NCBI RefSeq assembly: GCF_003112775.1
Contig: NZ_BFCH01000017.1
Coordinates: 62,001-126,000, forward strand
Direction of reading: 5' to 3'
Length of the DNA: 64,000 nucleotides
DNA from: Mycobacterium montefiorense
GTDB lineage: Bacteria; Actinomycetota; Actinomycetes; Mycobacteriales; Mycobacteriaceae
The translations under genes and the position numbers were made by a program. How positions within the stretch are numbered: position 1 is the first letter of the stretch; each line of letters begins with the position of its first letter. This document shows, in pieces, positions 19,039 to 27,918 of the stretch. The notes under the pieces are model-generated. The model was not told the origin of the DNA, ran no database searches, and saw only the letters and a program-made list of their open reading frames with translations.

Positions 19039-19952
19039 ATGATCATTGTCGTTGGTGCGGGAACTTGCGGACTGGCCGCCGCCTACGAGCTGGCGCGGCG
19101 GGGCGAGCCCACGGTCGTGTTCGAACGCGGTGAGCCGTTCGCCGAGCAGTCCGCGGGGCTGGCGCGCATCTTCCGGATCGCACATCAGCGCCCAGCGCTG
19201 TGCAGACTCGCCATCTCGGCGCGCGCCGGCTGGCAGCGCTGGGAGAGCGAGCTCGCCGCCGGGCGGCTGCTGGGTTCGGAAGGCTTCATCGCGGCAGCCC
19301 CACAAGAGGCGACCGCGACGGCGATGACCGAGGCCGGTGCCGAGTTCTGCTGGCTTGACCGCCGCGAGATCGAGGCCCGGATCCCCTTCGTCGCCGCTCC
19401 GTGGGAAGCCGGGATCTTCGATCCCCTCGGCGGCAGCCTGCGTATCCGCCGTGCGCTTGCCACGTCGTCTCGCTCGGCGACGACGGCTCTGTCCGGTTGG
19501 CGGACGGCACGGTGACGCGCGGCGACCAAGTCCTGGTTTGTGCGGGAGCCCAGAGACCAGACCTGTGCGGCCCGGTCGATGTGCAGTTCGTCCCGCATAC
19601 CCGTTTCACCTACCAAGGCGCCGACGCCTCCGGTGCCGCCTGCCTGGCCGCGCCGCAAGGCTACGGCTTGGCGCTGGGCAGCACGGGCCGCTGGGCGTTC
19701 GGCCAGGAAACGCCGGAGCCGGCCAGCGTGCGCGCTCTTTTCCCGTCGCTGTCCCCGGTGGGTCAGGTGGACTGCGTCTCGGTTCGCGCTCCATGGCTGG
19801 ACGCGGGCGGCGATGGGTGGATGGCGTGGCGCCGCGGCCGCGGCGTTACATTCGCCGGAAGCAACCTGATGAAGTTCGGCCCGCTGCTCGGCGAACTACT
19901 CGCGCAGGCCGCGCTCGGCGGCGGGCTGCCCAGCGCGTTGACCCTTTCGTGA
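19039..19952 (+). pseudogene. FAD-dependent oxidoreductase (DAO/sarcosine-oxidase type), frameshifted
   Basis: A strong AAGGAGG site precedes ATG 19039. The first part has the Rossmann motif VVGAGTCGLAAAYELARRG and ends its homologous stretch at GGSLRIRRAL. From about 19455 the homologous frame changes: HVVSLGDDGSVRLADGTV, then LVCAG, RFTYQG and FAGSNLMKFGPLLGELLAQ, ending at TGA 19952. The first frame itself stops at 19515. The join is shorter than expected for the family, so a small deletion is likely. An intact protein would oxidise a small amine or amino acid using FAD (inference from family). It follows selB by 44 bp but has no evident role in Sec synthesis. Confidence 0.7.
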
Positions 19953-20089
19953 TCCGAGTATCGGTGCATCGCAACATATTTCACTTCGATCGGCGCCACA
20001 GCCAGCTCAACATGTCACCGCCGTAACGCAGTGCCGCGACCCGGTAAGCGGTCAATGGGCGATGATGGTCGTGAAGCAGCAGTAGCTCA

Positions 20090-21463
20090 GTGAGGGAGCC
20101 CGACATTCGCGCGTTGAGAAAAATCCAGCTGCCGATGCGTGTGTTGTCGTTGCGCACCATCGTCATCGTCTCGCAACTAGGTGTGATCGCCGTCGTCGTC
20201 ACGCTGGGCGTATGGGTGTGGGTCGGTGTCACCAACGACCAATACAGCCAGCTCGATCGCCGGCTGGACTCCGTGAGCAGCCTCGGCGACATCAACACGC
20301 TGCTCAACAGCCCGCAGCAGAACACGCCCGACCGGCCCACGCCGGACGGCAACCTGGTTCGCACCGCACGCATCGGGCCCGTGACGGTGTCCGCGCCCAG
20401 CGACATCGTCTTGCCCAAACTCGCCAACGGCTACGCCAACACCACTATTCACGGCGTGCAGTACCGGGTGCGTACCTTCGAGGCGGGTTCGGCCTCGATT
20501 GCGCTGGCCGCCCCGCTGGCCGAGGCGCAGCATCGGATCAACGAACTGCACCTGCGGGTGCTGTTGATCTGCGCCGGCGTCATCGGCGGCACGTTCCTTG
20601 TCGGCTGGGTGATCTCGTTGATCATGGTCAATCCCTTCCTGCTGCTGGCCCGCCAAGCCCGCGCCATCAATGCCCAGTCCAGCCCCGACGAGGTCCAGGT
20701 CCGCGGTGTGCGGGAGGCCGTCGAGATCGCCGAATCGGTCGAGCAGATGCTGGCCCGCATCGGCAACGAACAACAGCGCACCAAGGCCGCACTCGAATCG
20801 GCACGCGACTTCGCCGCCGTCGCCTCACACGAGCTGCGCACCCCGCTGACCGCGATGCGCACCAACCTGGAAGTGCTGTCCACCCTGGAGCTGGCCGCCG
20901 AGCAGCGCGAGGAAGTCATCGGCGACGTCATCCGCACCCAGAGCCGCATCGAAGCCACGCTGACGGCGCTGGAGAGATTGGCGCAGGGCCAGCTGACCAC
21001 CATCGACGACTTCGTTCCGTTCGACATCACCGAGCTTTTGGATCGTGCCGCGCATGACGCGCTGCGCGTCTACCCGGACGTGGAGGTGGCGCTGGTGCCG
21101 TCGCCCACCGTGTTGATGGTGGGACTGCCCACGGGTCTGCGGCTGGTGATCGATAACGCCATCGCCAACGCCGTCAAACATGGTGGTGCTTCCAAGATTC
21201 AACTCACCGTGAGCAGTTCGGGCGAAGGCGTCCAAATCGCGATCGACGACAACGGCACCGGCGTTCCCGAATCCGAACGCACCGCGGTGTTCGAACGCTT
21301 CTCCCGCGGGTCGACGGCATCGCGTTCAGGTTCCGGGCTCGGACTCGCACTGGTTGCCCAACAGGCCGAATTGCATGGCGGGCGCGCATCCCTACACGCC
21401 AGCCCGCTGGGCGGGACGCAACTTCTGTTGAAGTTGGCCGGTGACGGTCGCGGCCCCGGCTGA
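20090..21463 (+). CDS. orphan PrrB-like sensor histidine kinase
   Basis: Up to 457 residues. Two membrane segments (about 27-48 and 155-178) bracket a sensor domain with LPKLANGYANTTIHGVQYRVRTFE. A HAMP linker follows, then SHELRTPLTAMRTNLEVLSTLEL (phospho-accepting His), N-box NAIANAVKHGG, and DDNGTGVPESER and SGSGLGLALV for ATP binding. The kinase core is strikingly like mycobacterial PrrB, a kinase normally encoded next to its partner prrA. No response regulator gene is adjacent here. GTG 20090 is the longest start; ATG 20135 is also plausible. Probably a duplicated PrrB whose partner is elsewhere. Confidence 0.85.
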   Translation: MREPDIRALRKIQLPMRVLSLRTIVIVSQLGVIAVVVTLGVWVWVGVTNDQYSQLDRRLDSVSSLGDINTLLNSPQQNTPDRPTPDGNLVRTARIGPVTVSAPSDIVLPKLANGYANTTIHGVQYRVRTFEAGSASIALAAPLAEAQHRINELHLRVLLICAGVIGGTFLVGWVISLIMVNPFLLLARQARAINAQSSPDEVQVRGVREAVEIAESVEQMLARIGNEQQRTKAALESARDFAAVASHELRTPLTAMRTNLEVLSTLELAAEQREEVIGDVIRTQSRIEATLTALERLAQGQLTTIDDFVPFDITELLDRAAHDALRVYPDVEVALVPSPTVLMVGLPTGLRLVIDNAIANAVKHGGASKIQLTVSSSGEGVQIAIDDNGTGVPESERTAVFERFSRGSTASRSGSGLGLALVAQQAELHGGRASLHASPLGGTQLLLKLAGDGRGPG

Positions 21464-21770
21464 GTCAAATACATTTCAAATATATGGTGGGCCAAAAGGT
21501 TTAAAAAATCGGGTCTAGCGTGACGGCACATTAGGAATTCGTCACAGCCCGGCCACAAAGATTTGCATTCCATATGCGCGCGGCTGGTCCAGTTGACCCG
21601 CGCTGATAGCGCACATACCTTCAAACAGAAGCCAGGCGAAACCCAGCCGAACAACGGAGTTGGTGACTAGTGTAATCGCCTGTGTGTCAGCCTGTTACGT
21701 CGACGCTAACTATCGCAGGGCGGGGCGATACTTTCTGACGTCCCCCATAATCTCAACTAGGGAGGTACCG
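21464..21770. other. intergenic stretch between the kinase and SulP genes
   Basis: 307 bp with a locally AT-rich beginning (21470-21510, including ATACATTTCAAATATAT and TTTAAAAAATC). No convincing ORF or hairpin was seen. It ends in AGGGAGGT, the ribosome-binding site of the SulP gene, whose promoter is probably in the AT-rich part. Confidence 0.4.
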
Positions 21771-23276
21771 ATGCAACTGATCGAACAGCATCGGGCCGCG
21801 TCATTCAAGAGCCGGCTACGCCCGGTGCTACGACACGACTTGTCCGCGTCACTCGTGGTCTTCTTGGTCGCACTGCCGTTGTCGCTGGGAATCGCGATCG
21901 CTTCCGATGCGCCGGTACTCGCCGGCCTGATCGCTGCCATCGTTGGTGGAATCGTGGGCGGAGCCATCGGCGGCTCGCCGCTGCAGGTGAGCGGGCCCGC
22001 CGCCGGCCTGACTGTCGTAGTGGCCGACCTTATCGGTCAATTTGGTTGGAAAATAACGTGTTTCATTACTGCGTGCGCGGGAATCATGCAGGTTCTGTTG
22101 GGGTTCAGCCGGGTTGCGCGTGCCGCCCTTGCCATCGCGCCGGTCGTCGTGCACGCCATGCTGGCCGGAATCGGCATTACCATCGCACTTCAGCAGGTTC
22201 ATGTGTTGCTGGGTGGCGAATCCAAAAGCAGCGCGTGGAGCAATGTCATTGAGCTCCCGCACCAAATCATCAACGCGCATCGGCCCGGAGTCCTGTTGGG
22301 CCTGCTCGTCATTGGCATCATGATCGCCTGGCGATGGGCCCCCGCCAAAGTGGCGCCAGTTCCGGGTCCGCTGGTGGCAATTGTGGTGGCGACGATCGTG
22401 TCGCTGGTTTTTCCGTTCCAGGTCTCCCGGATCGAGCTGGACGGGTCGGTGCTGGAGGCGCTGCAACTGCCGCGCATCCCTGACGGAAATTGGGGTGCGG
22501 TCGTCATCGGCATCATCACCGTGACGCTGATCACCAGCGTGCAGAGCCTGCTGACGGCGGTGTCGATCGACAGAATGCACCATGGCCCTCGGACCGACTT
22601 CAACCGCGAGTTGATCGGACAGGGTGCGTCCAACATTGTGTCGGGGGCGATCGGCGGCCTGCCCATCGCCGGTGTCATCGTGCGTAGCGCGGCCGATGTC
22701 AATGCGGGCGCGAAGACCCGAGCCGCGACGATCCTGCACGGCTTCTGGATCCTGCTGTTCGCTCTTCCGTTCGCGGAGTTGGTCGAACAAATCCCGAGCG
22801 CGGCACTCGCCGGTCTGCTGATTGTCATCGGGATGCAGCTGTTGGCGCCGGCGCATATTGAAACAGCCTTGAAGACAGGCGATTTGACCGTCTACCTGGT
22901 GACCGTCGTGGCCGTCGTGTTCCTCAATCTACTACACGGCGTGATGATCGGATTCGCTCTGGCCATCGCCCTGACCGGGTGGCGGGTGATCCGCACCAAG
23001 ATCGAGGCCAAGCCCGCGGGCGACGAATGGCGGGTAGTTGTCCAGGGAGCGTGCACGTTCCTTGCCCTGCCCCGGCTCACTCGGGTGTTGGCGTCCGTTC
23101 CGGAGGGCACCACGGTCACCGTCCACCTGCTGGTCAGCTACATGGATCACGCCGCGCACCAAGCAATTAGCGATTGGCAGCGGCAACATTACGCGACGGG
23201 CGGGGCGGTTGAAATCCACGGTGTGGTGGAGCTGGGCCGTCCGATGCCGGTCGAGGCTGTTCCAGACCCGGTCTAG
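21771..23276 (+). CDS. SulP-family anion permease
   Basis: 501 residues with about ten or more membrane segments. The SulP signature lies early: DLSASLVVFLVALPLSLGIAIASDAPVLAGLIAAIVGGIV, followed by GGSPLQVSGPAAGLTVVV. A soluble C-terminal part (residues about 415-501) occupies the position of the STAS domain but is short. ATG 21771 follows AGGGAGGTACCG. SulP proteins move sulfate, bicarbonate or other anions. The lack of a fused carbonic anhydrase does not settle which, so the substrate is open. The upstream long frame starting at 21660 lacks homology and was discarded. Confidence 0.85.
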   Translation: MQLIEQHRAASFKSRLRPVLRHDLSASLVVFLVALPLSLGIAIASDAPVLAGLIAAIVGGIVGGAIGGSPLQVSGPAAGLTVVVADLIGQFGWKITCFITACAGIMQVLLGFSRVARAALAIAPVVVHAMLAGIGITIALQQVHVLLGGESKSSAWSNVIELPHQIINAHRPGVLLGLLVIGIMIAWRWAPAKVAPVPGPLVAIVVATIVSLVFPFQVSRIELDGSVLEALQLPRIPDGNWGAVVIGIITVTLITSVQSLLTAVSIDRMHHGPRTDFNRELIGQGASNIVSGAIGGLPIAGVIVRSAADVNAGAKTRAATILHGFWILLFALPFAELVEQIPSAALAGLLIVIGMQLLAPAHIETALKTGDLTVYLVTVVAVVFLNLLHGVMIGFALAIALTGWRVIRTKIEAKPAGDEWRVVVQGACTFLALPRLTRVLASVPEGTTVTVHLLVSYMDHAAHQAISDWQRQHYATGGAVEIHGVVELGRPMPVEAVPDPV

Positions 23277-23291
23277 CGCAGTCGAGATTAC

Positions 23292-23305
23292 TTAGGGTAC
23301 CCTAA
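23292..23305. promoter_or_regulatory. perfect 14-bp palindrome before the methyltransferase gene
   Basis: TTAGGGTACCCTAA is exactly self-complementary and lies 26 bp upstream of ATG 23332. The TTAGG...CCTAA ends resemble operators of metal-dependent DtxR-family repressors (IdeR, MntR), but the 19-bp IdeR consensus is not met. It may control the (now interrupted) methyltransferase gene. Confidence 0.4.
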
Positions 23306-23331
23306 CTCGATTGACCACGTTAGGAGGCCCG

Positions 23332-23931
23332 ATGCCGACGGCCTGGATGGAAGCCCTGCTCCACAAGCGGCGCAACAAGGGGGCCGCGCCCTATCCGCAT
23401 CAAGCGGCATTCCTGCTCAACAATCCGCTGCGCCGGATCATTTCCAACCCGGCGCGCAAGGTCGACAACATCGGTCTGACCGGATCTGAGCGCGTGCTGG
23501 AAGCCGGGCCCGGTCCGGGCTTCTACAGCGTGCAGATCGCGCGCCGCCTCACCTACGGACGACTCGACTTGTTCGACCTCCAACCCGAGATGCTAGAGAA
23601 GGCCGGGCGGCGACTCGAGCTGGCAGGATTCCACGACGTCGGTTTCACGACAGGCGAGGCAAGCGACGGATTTCCCTAACCTGACCACACTTTCGACGTT
23701 GCTTTTCTGGCGGCAGTGATCGGGGAGGTGCCGGACAAGTCGGCGTGCATTCGGTCGCTGGGCCGGGTACTCAAGCCGGGCGGAAAGCTGGTCTTCGCCG
23801 AAGCCTTTCCCGATCCGGACCGGATGAGTGTTGGGGAACTGCGCGATCTCGTCGAACCCGAGAACTTCGAATTAGTCCTGGCGACCGGCAATCGATGGCA
23901 CGACGTCGTAAGCTTCCGCACGCCCGCCTGA
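23332..23931 (+). pseudogene. SAM-dependent methyltransferase with an in-frame TAA
   Basis: The frame starts at ATG 23332 after AGGAGG. It shows VLEAGPGPGFYSVQIARRL (SAM-binding motif I), DLFDLQPEMLEKAGRRL (motif II) and GEASDGFP, then TAA at 23677-23679. The same frame then continues with PDHTFDVAFLAAVIGEVPD and LGRVLKPGGKLVFAEAFPDPD, and ends at 23931. The stop sits where the family usually has an aromatic residue before the conserved D-x-x-F-D-V segment. One base change (for example TAC to TAA) would explain it. An intact protein would be about 199 residues, a class I methyltransferase of unknown substrate. Confidence 0.75.
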
Positions 23932-24087
23932 ACTCCGTACCAACGGCGTCCCACCGCTTCTGCTGTGCACCAACGGTTTTGAGTGTGCCCCCACGGAGCG
24001 CTCGACGGGCGTGTCGCCGCCCTGGATGCAGACGCGAAGCCCAGGACGCGCACTCGACAAAAAAAGGGGGCGCTGACGCCGAATGCC

Positions 24088-24465
24088 CTACAGGGGCGTC
24101 TGGTCGGCCAGGTTGAGCATCACGTAGGCAAGGCAGAACAGGAAGTTCAGGACAAGCAGAATCATCCCGGCAAACATCAAGGAGCGGGTGCCCTGACGTT
24201 GTAGGTGTCTGCGCTTCGCGTCGCGCTCGTCGCGCTTTATCTGGGTCGCAATGAGGGCGAAATTGACATCGGTCACCTCTTCGTCAGTGACCGGCATGCC
24301 CGCGAGCATCTGCTGGAGACGAACCGGCCCGGTGTCGACACCGACGTCCGCGAAAGTACGGCATAGCCGTCGCGCCCGCCTCTCGCCGACGATCTGATAT
24401 CGCATATGCAACCGGTATGGCAGCTGTCCTCGTTCGTCACCACAGGGATTCGACGCGGTCGTCAC
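24088..24465 (-). CDS. small membrane-anchored protein, paralogue of the one at 38567-38947
   Basis: 125 residues, no recognised family. The body has ERRARRLCRTFADVGVDTGPVRLQQMLAG and a charged helix (ATQIKRDERDAKRRHLQRQ). A single C-terminal membrane segment (SLMFAGMILLVLNFLFCLAYVMLNL) leaves only a short tail, so it is probably a tail-anchored or type II protein facing the cytoplasm. A second gene in this window encodes the same architecture and motifs. GTG 24465 is the assumed start; no good ribosome-binding site is seen. It follows the Rieske gene on the same strand after 49 bp. Confidence 0.6.
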   Translation of the reverse strand: MTTASNPCGDERGQLPYRLHMRYQIVGERRARRLCRTFADVGVDTGPVRLQQMLAGMPVTDEEVTDVNFALIATQIKRDERDAKRRHLQRQGTRSLMFAGMILLVLNFLFCLAYVMLNLADQTPL

Positions 24466-24514
24466 AAGCCGGAAGTCTAGACCCGTTGCGGCCCTTTCGG
24501 GAGGCGCTCGCCGA

Positions 24515-25924
24515 TTAAATTGGCGACCCGGATGTGCTGGGTTCCGGTATGCCCCCGGTCATCCGGTCGGGTGCCGGTAGGTCGAGGTAGCGCTCGAGAT
24601 TGCGGTGCATGTTGATCACCCGACGCTCCTCGCCGGAGAGCACTACGTGGGTGAATCCGGGTTGATGCATGCCGCGCTGGAGGCCCGGGAGCACGCGGAT
24701 GTCCTGAGTGAGCACCAGGCCCGGTTCGGCTTCCCCGGCGCTCATGCGAACGTCCGTCGGCTTGTTGCGCGCCGCGCCCGGAGCCATCCGCGTCATCAAG
24801 AACATGACCAATTCACCGTTGTCGGGATCTAGTCCGGGACGCGAGCACATGATCGTCAAGTGGTCGGCGTTAGCCAAAAGCGTCATGTTCGGGAACACGT
24901 TGTACTGGTGCAGCCGGGTGATCCGGTCGGTGTCGGCCCAGTCGAGGCTTACCCCCCGGGAAGCCGCGAAATCCCGGGTGCGTGCCGCGATCGCCTCCTG
25001 GACCGTCTGCCCGGGGTCGGCGGGAAACGGCGTGCCTTCGGCCGCGCCCATCAGCGCACCCTGGGTGTATACGTAAGCGTCCCAGACCTCTTCGTCGCTC
25101 AACGCACCGTCGAAGCGCGGGCTTTGCACACCGTAGGGCTGGTCGGACTTGCCGGTATGGCCCCAGATTTGTTGCGGTGCATGGATGTCGTCGACGCAGC
25201 GCAGTAGCTCGGGATGCAGGGTCTGGATGTGGTAGGTCTCGCTGTAGCCGTCGGCGATGGTCTTCCAGTTCGCCTCGACCTCGACCGTGAGAGTCGCGTA
25301 ACACCGGAAGTCCTCCAGATGACACCACGCGATGTCATCGGGCATCTCCTCTAGATACTCGGCCAGCGGCATCGCATTGATGTCGAGATTGACGAAGACG
25401 AGTCCTTCCCAACTTTCGGCCAAGGCCTCGACCAGTGGCAAGTCGGACATGCGCAGCGCGCCGAAGCCCTTGCGATTGGGCACCCGCTTGAGCGTGCCGG
25501 CCAGGTCCCAGGTCCAACCGTGATAGCCGCATTTGAGCTCGCGCAGTCCCGAACCCGATCCCACGCACAGTGAGTTACCGCGATGCCGACAGGCATTCTG
25601 GAATGCACGCAGCACGCCGTCGTCGCCGCGGACGATCAGCACCCCGTAAGGGCCGCAGCGGTATTCGAAGTAGTCGCCCGGCTCGGCGACGTGGTCGACC
25701 ATGCAGGCGACCTGCCACACCCGCGGCCACATTCGCTCGATCTCGAGTTGTGCGAATGCCGCAGAGTAGTACCGCTCGGCCGGCACCAGCGTCGGACTTT
25801 CGGGCGGGGTGCCGATAGCATCCTCGTCCCGGGTGCGTGCTGGATTGCCGGCAGCCGCTGTCACTGATGCAGCCCTAGCGCGCTCCGCGCACCAGGCGGC
25901 CGGGTCGGGCTCCGGTGTCGACAT
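24515..25924 (-). CDS. Rieske-type aromatic-ring-hydroxylating oxygenase, alpha subunit
   Basis: 469 residues. The Rieske [2Fe-2S] site is CRH (in FQNACRHRGNSLC) and CGYHGWTWD, about residues 112-137. The mononuclear iron site lies in NWKTIADGYSETYHIQTLHPE. These enzymes insert oxygen into aromatic or other hydrophobic substrates, with electrons from a reductase not present here. The start overlaps the upstream amidohydrolase stop by 50 bp if ATG 25924 is used; GTG 25864 would avoid the overlap. The substrate is unknown, and pairing with an amidohydrolase suggests a catabolic unit. Confidence 0.85.
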   Translation of the reverse strand: MSTPEPDPAAWCAERARAASVTAAAGNPARTRDEDAIGTPPESPTLVPAERYYSAAFAQLEIERMWPRVWQVACMVDHVAEPGDYFEYRCGPYGVLIVRGDDGVLRAFQNACRHRGNSLCVGSGSGLRELKCGYHGWTWDLAGTLKRVPNRKGFGALRMSDLPLVEALAESWEGLVFVNLDINAMPLAEYLEEMPDDIAWCHLEDFRCYATLTVEVEANWKTIADGYSETYHIQTLHPELLRCVDDIHAPQQIWGHTGKSDQPYGVQSPRFDGALSDEEVWDAYVYTQGALMGAAEGTPFPADPGQTVQEAIAARTRDFAASRGVSLDWADTDRITRLHQYNVFPNMTLLANADHLTIMCSRPGLDPDNGELVMFLMTRMAPGAARNKPTDVRMSAGEAEPGLVLTQDIRVLPGLQRGMHQPGFTHVVLSGEERRVINMHRNLERYLDLPAPDRMTGGIPEPSTSGSPI

Positions 25925-27635
25925 CTTTGCGACGGGTCACCGTCCCGCTGACGATGGTCGCCGCGTATCCGCTTGCGCCCTGCAGGATCCGGTTGCCGCC
26001 GGCCGGCAGGTCGAACGCCATCGCCGCGGGGTGCAGCGTCAGCGCGTTCATGTCGATGACGTTGATGTCGGCCTTCTTGCCCCGCTCGATGGTGCCTCGA
26101 TCGGTGAGACCGAACAGGTGAGCGGTGTCGCGCGATTGCTTGCGGATCACGTACTCCAGCGACAGTTTCTCGCCGCGGTGCCGGTCGCGCGCCCAGTGCG
26201 TGAGCAGAAAGGTGGGATAGGAAGCGTCACAGATCATCCCGCAGTGGGCGCCGCCGTCGGACAGCCCGAGCACGCCGGCGGGGTGCAGCATCATCTCGCG
26301 GATCGCGTCGTGGTTGCCCTCGGCGTAGTTGAACAGCGGCAGCATCAACATGGCGGTCGCGTCCTGTTCGAGCATCAGGTCGTACAGGGTCGACAGCGGG
26401 TCTTCGCCGCGGGCTTTGGCGATAGCCGCGACGGTGCGCTCCGGGGTGGGCTCGTAGTCCGGCGGGTTGCCGAGCGCGTACAGCCGTTTCAGGGAGTGCT
26501 GCACCAAGGCGAACATTCCGTCGAACAACAGGTTCGGGTCGACGGGCAGGTCCTCATCGGACAGGATCGCGGCCTTCACTGCGGGGTCGGCCAGCCGCTG
26601 CGCGAGCTCCTCGCGGCTGCACTCCGCCTTCAGCCGGCGGAAGGTGGGCCGGTGGCTGAAACCGTTATGGCCCTGGAACCCGAACATCATGCCGAACGGC
26701 CGCGCCGCGATCTGGGGGTACAGCCGGCTGCCCGCCGCGTGCGCATCCGCGGACAGGTCCAGCATTTCGCGCCACAATTTCGGATCGGCGTCGACCTGGA
26801 TCAGAGCAAACGACACCGGCCGGTCGATCTCGCCGCTCAACCGCCGCATCCATTCCAGTTCCTTCTTCGGTGCAACGATGTCCTCGCCCGCGGATCCCTG
26901 CGGTGCCAGCTCGAACACCGCCTGGCCCCCGGCCGCCATCGCGCGGCCAAGACCGAACAGCTCGTCTTCGGCGGCAAACGTGCCGGGCACCGGCTCGCCG
27001 TCCATTGCCCGGTGCCCCATCGTGCGCGACGTCGAGAACCCGAGCGCGCCGGCTTCGATCGCCTCGGTGACCAGTCGGCCCATCGCTTCGATGTCTTCGG
27101 GGGTGGCCGGCTCATTACGTGCCCCGCGCTCACCCATCGCGTAGGCGCGGATGGCGCCGTGGGCGACCTGGCTGCCCACGTCGATCGCGAACTTGTGCTT
27201 GCCGATTACGTCGAGGTATTCGGGATAGGTCTCCCAGGCCCAGTCGATGCCCTCGGTGAGCGCGGTGCCGGGGATATCCTCCACACCCTCCATCAGTTCG
27301 ATCAGCCATTGCTCGCTGCCGGGCCGCACCGGCGCGAAGCCGACACCGCAGTTGCCGGTCACGATCGTCGTGACGCCGTGGCCGCTTGAAGGCTCGAGCA
27401 AACTGTCCCAGCTCACCTGGCCGTCGTAGTGGGTGTGGATGTCCACGAAACCGGGGGCCACCACATGCCCTGTTGCGTCGATGGTTTCAGCAGCCTCGCC
27501 ACCCATGTCGGGGTCACCGGCACCACGTCGGACAACATCGACGATCTGGCCGTCTTTGATGCCGATATCGGCGCGGTAGCGCTCGGCGCCAGTGCCGTCG
27601 ACAACGGTTCCACCGGTGATCTTGAGATCGAACAC
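25875..27635 (-). CDS. D-aminoacylase-like amidohydrolase
   Basis: 586 residues. It opens with [23 protein letters not shown], then [14 protein letters not shown], the metal-binding His-x-His of amidohydrolases. [14 protein letters not shown] and [11 protein letters not shown] carry further metal and catalytic residues of the N-acyl-D-amino-acid deacylase branch. Its size is above most D-aminoacylases, as in the actinobacterial subgroup. GTG 27635 with GGAGGAGG upstream is chosen over the longer frame from 27728. It is likely co-transcribed with the Rieske oxygenase. Substrate unknown. Confidence 0.85.
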   Translation of the reverse strand: MFDLKITGGTVVDGTGAERYRADIGIKDGQIVDVVRRGAGDPDMGGEAAETIDATGHVVAPGFVDIHTHYDGQVSWDSLLEPSSGHGVTTIVTGNCGVGFAPVRPGSEQWLIELMEGVEDIPGTALTEGIDWAWETYPEYLDVIGKHKFAIDVGSQVAHGAIRAYAMGERGARNEPATPEDIEAMGRLVTEAIEAGALGFSTSRTMGHRAMDGEPVPGTFAAEDELFGLGRAMAAGGQAVFELAPQGSAGEDIVAPKKELEWMRRLSGEIDRPVSFALIQVDADPKLWREMLDLSADAHAAGSRLYPQIAARPFGMMFGFQGHNGFSHRPTFRRLKAECSREELAQRLADPAVKAAILSDEDLPVDPNLLFDGMFALVQHSLKRLYALGNPPDYEPTPERTVAAIAKARGEDPLSTLYDLMLEQDATAMLMLPLFNYAEGNHDAIREMMLHPAGVLGLSDGGAHCGMICDASYPTFLLTHWARDRHRGEKLSLEYVIRKQSRDTAHLFGLTDRGTIERGKKADINVIDMNALTLHPAAMAFDLPAGGNRILQGASGYAATIVSGTVTRRKDVDTGARPGRLVRGAR

Positions 27636-27727
27636 GAGCCTCCTCCGAGTCTCTTCGGGGTCGCCATGGGCTGGCTGGCCGGAGATGGTGGACGCGAGAC
27701 CGGGGTGCGCCCGGCCTCGGCCGCCCA

Positions 27728-27750
27728 TTACGCTACGCCTCGGAGCGTAA
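27728..27750. promoter_or_regulatory. inverted repeat upstream of the amidohydrolase-Rieske unit
   Basis: TTACGCT (27728-27734) and AGCGTAA (27744-27750) are perfect 7-bp arms around a 9-bp spacer, 93 bp upstream of GTG 27635. The form resembles a TetR-type operator. No regulator gene is adjacent, so the controlling protein would be encoded elsewhere. Confidence 0.4.
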
Positions 27751-27918
27751 ATAGTGAAGGTCTTCGTGAGAGTTGAACGAATCCTCTTGCCGCGTCGTGG
27801 TCCGCATTGTGTGCAGCGGTAGCCCCTAAGAGTTGCGCACCAAAACAGCCCATGGATTGAATTGCCTTCAGCGACTTAGTTCCACGCTGCGCGGCAGTAA
27901 CGGAAAGGACGGTGGGCC

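Noticed and set aside
23292..23305. IdeR box
   Set aside because: The palindrome has TTAGG ends but is 14 bp and does not fit the 19-bp IdeR consensus; only a loose DtxR-family likeness is claimed.
25809..27389. 526-codon plus-strand frame opposite the amidohydrolase
   Set aside because: No family features. The opposite strand encodes a clear amidohydrolase with metal-site motifs.
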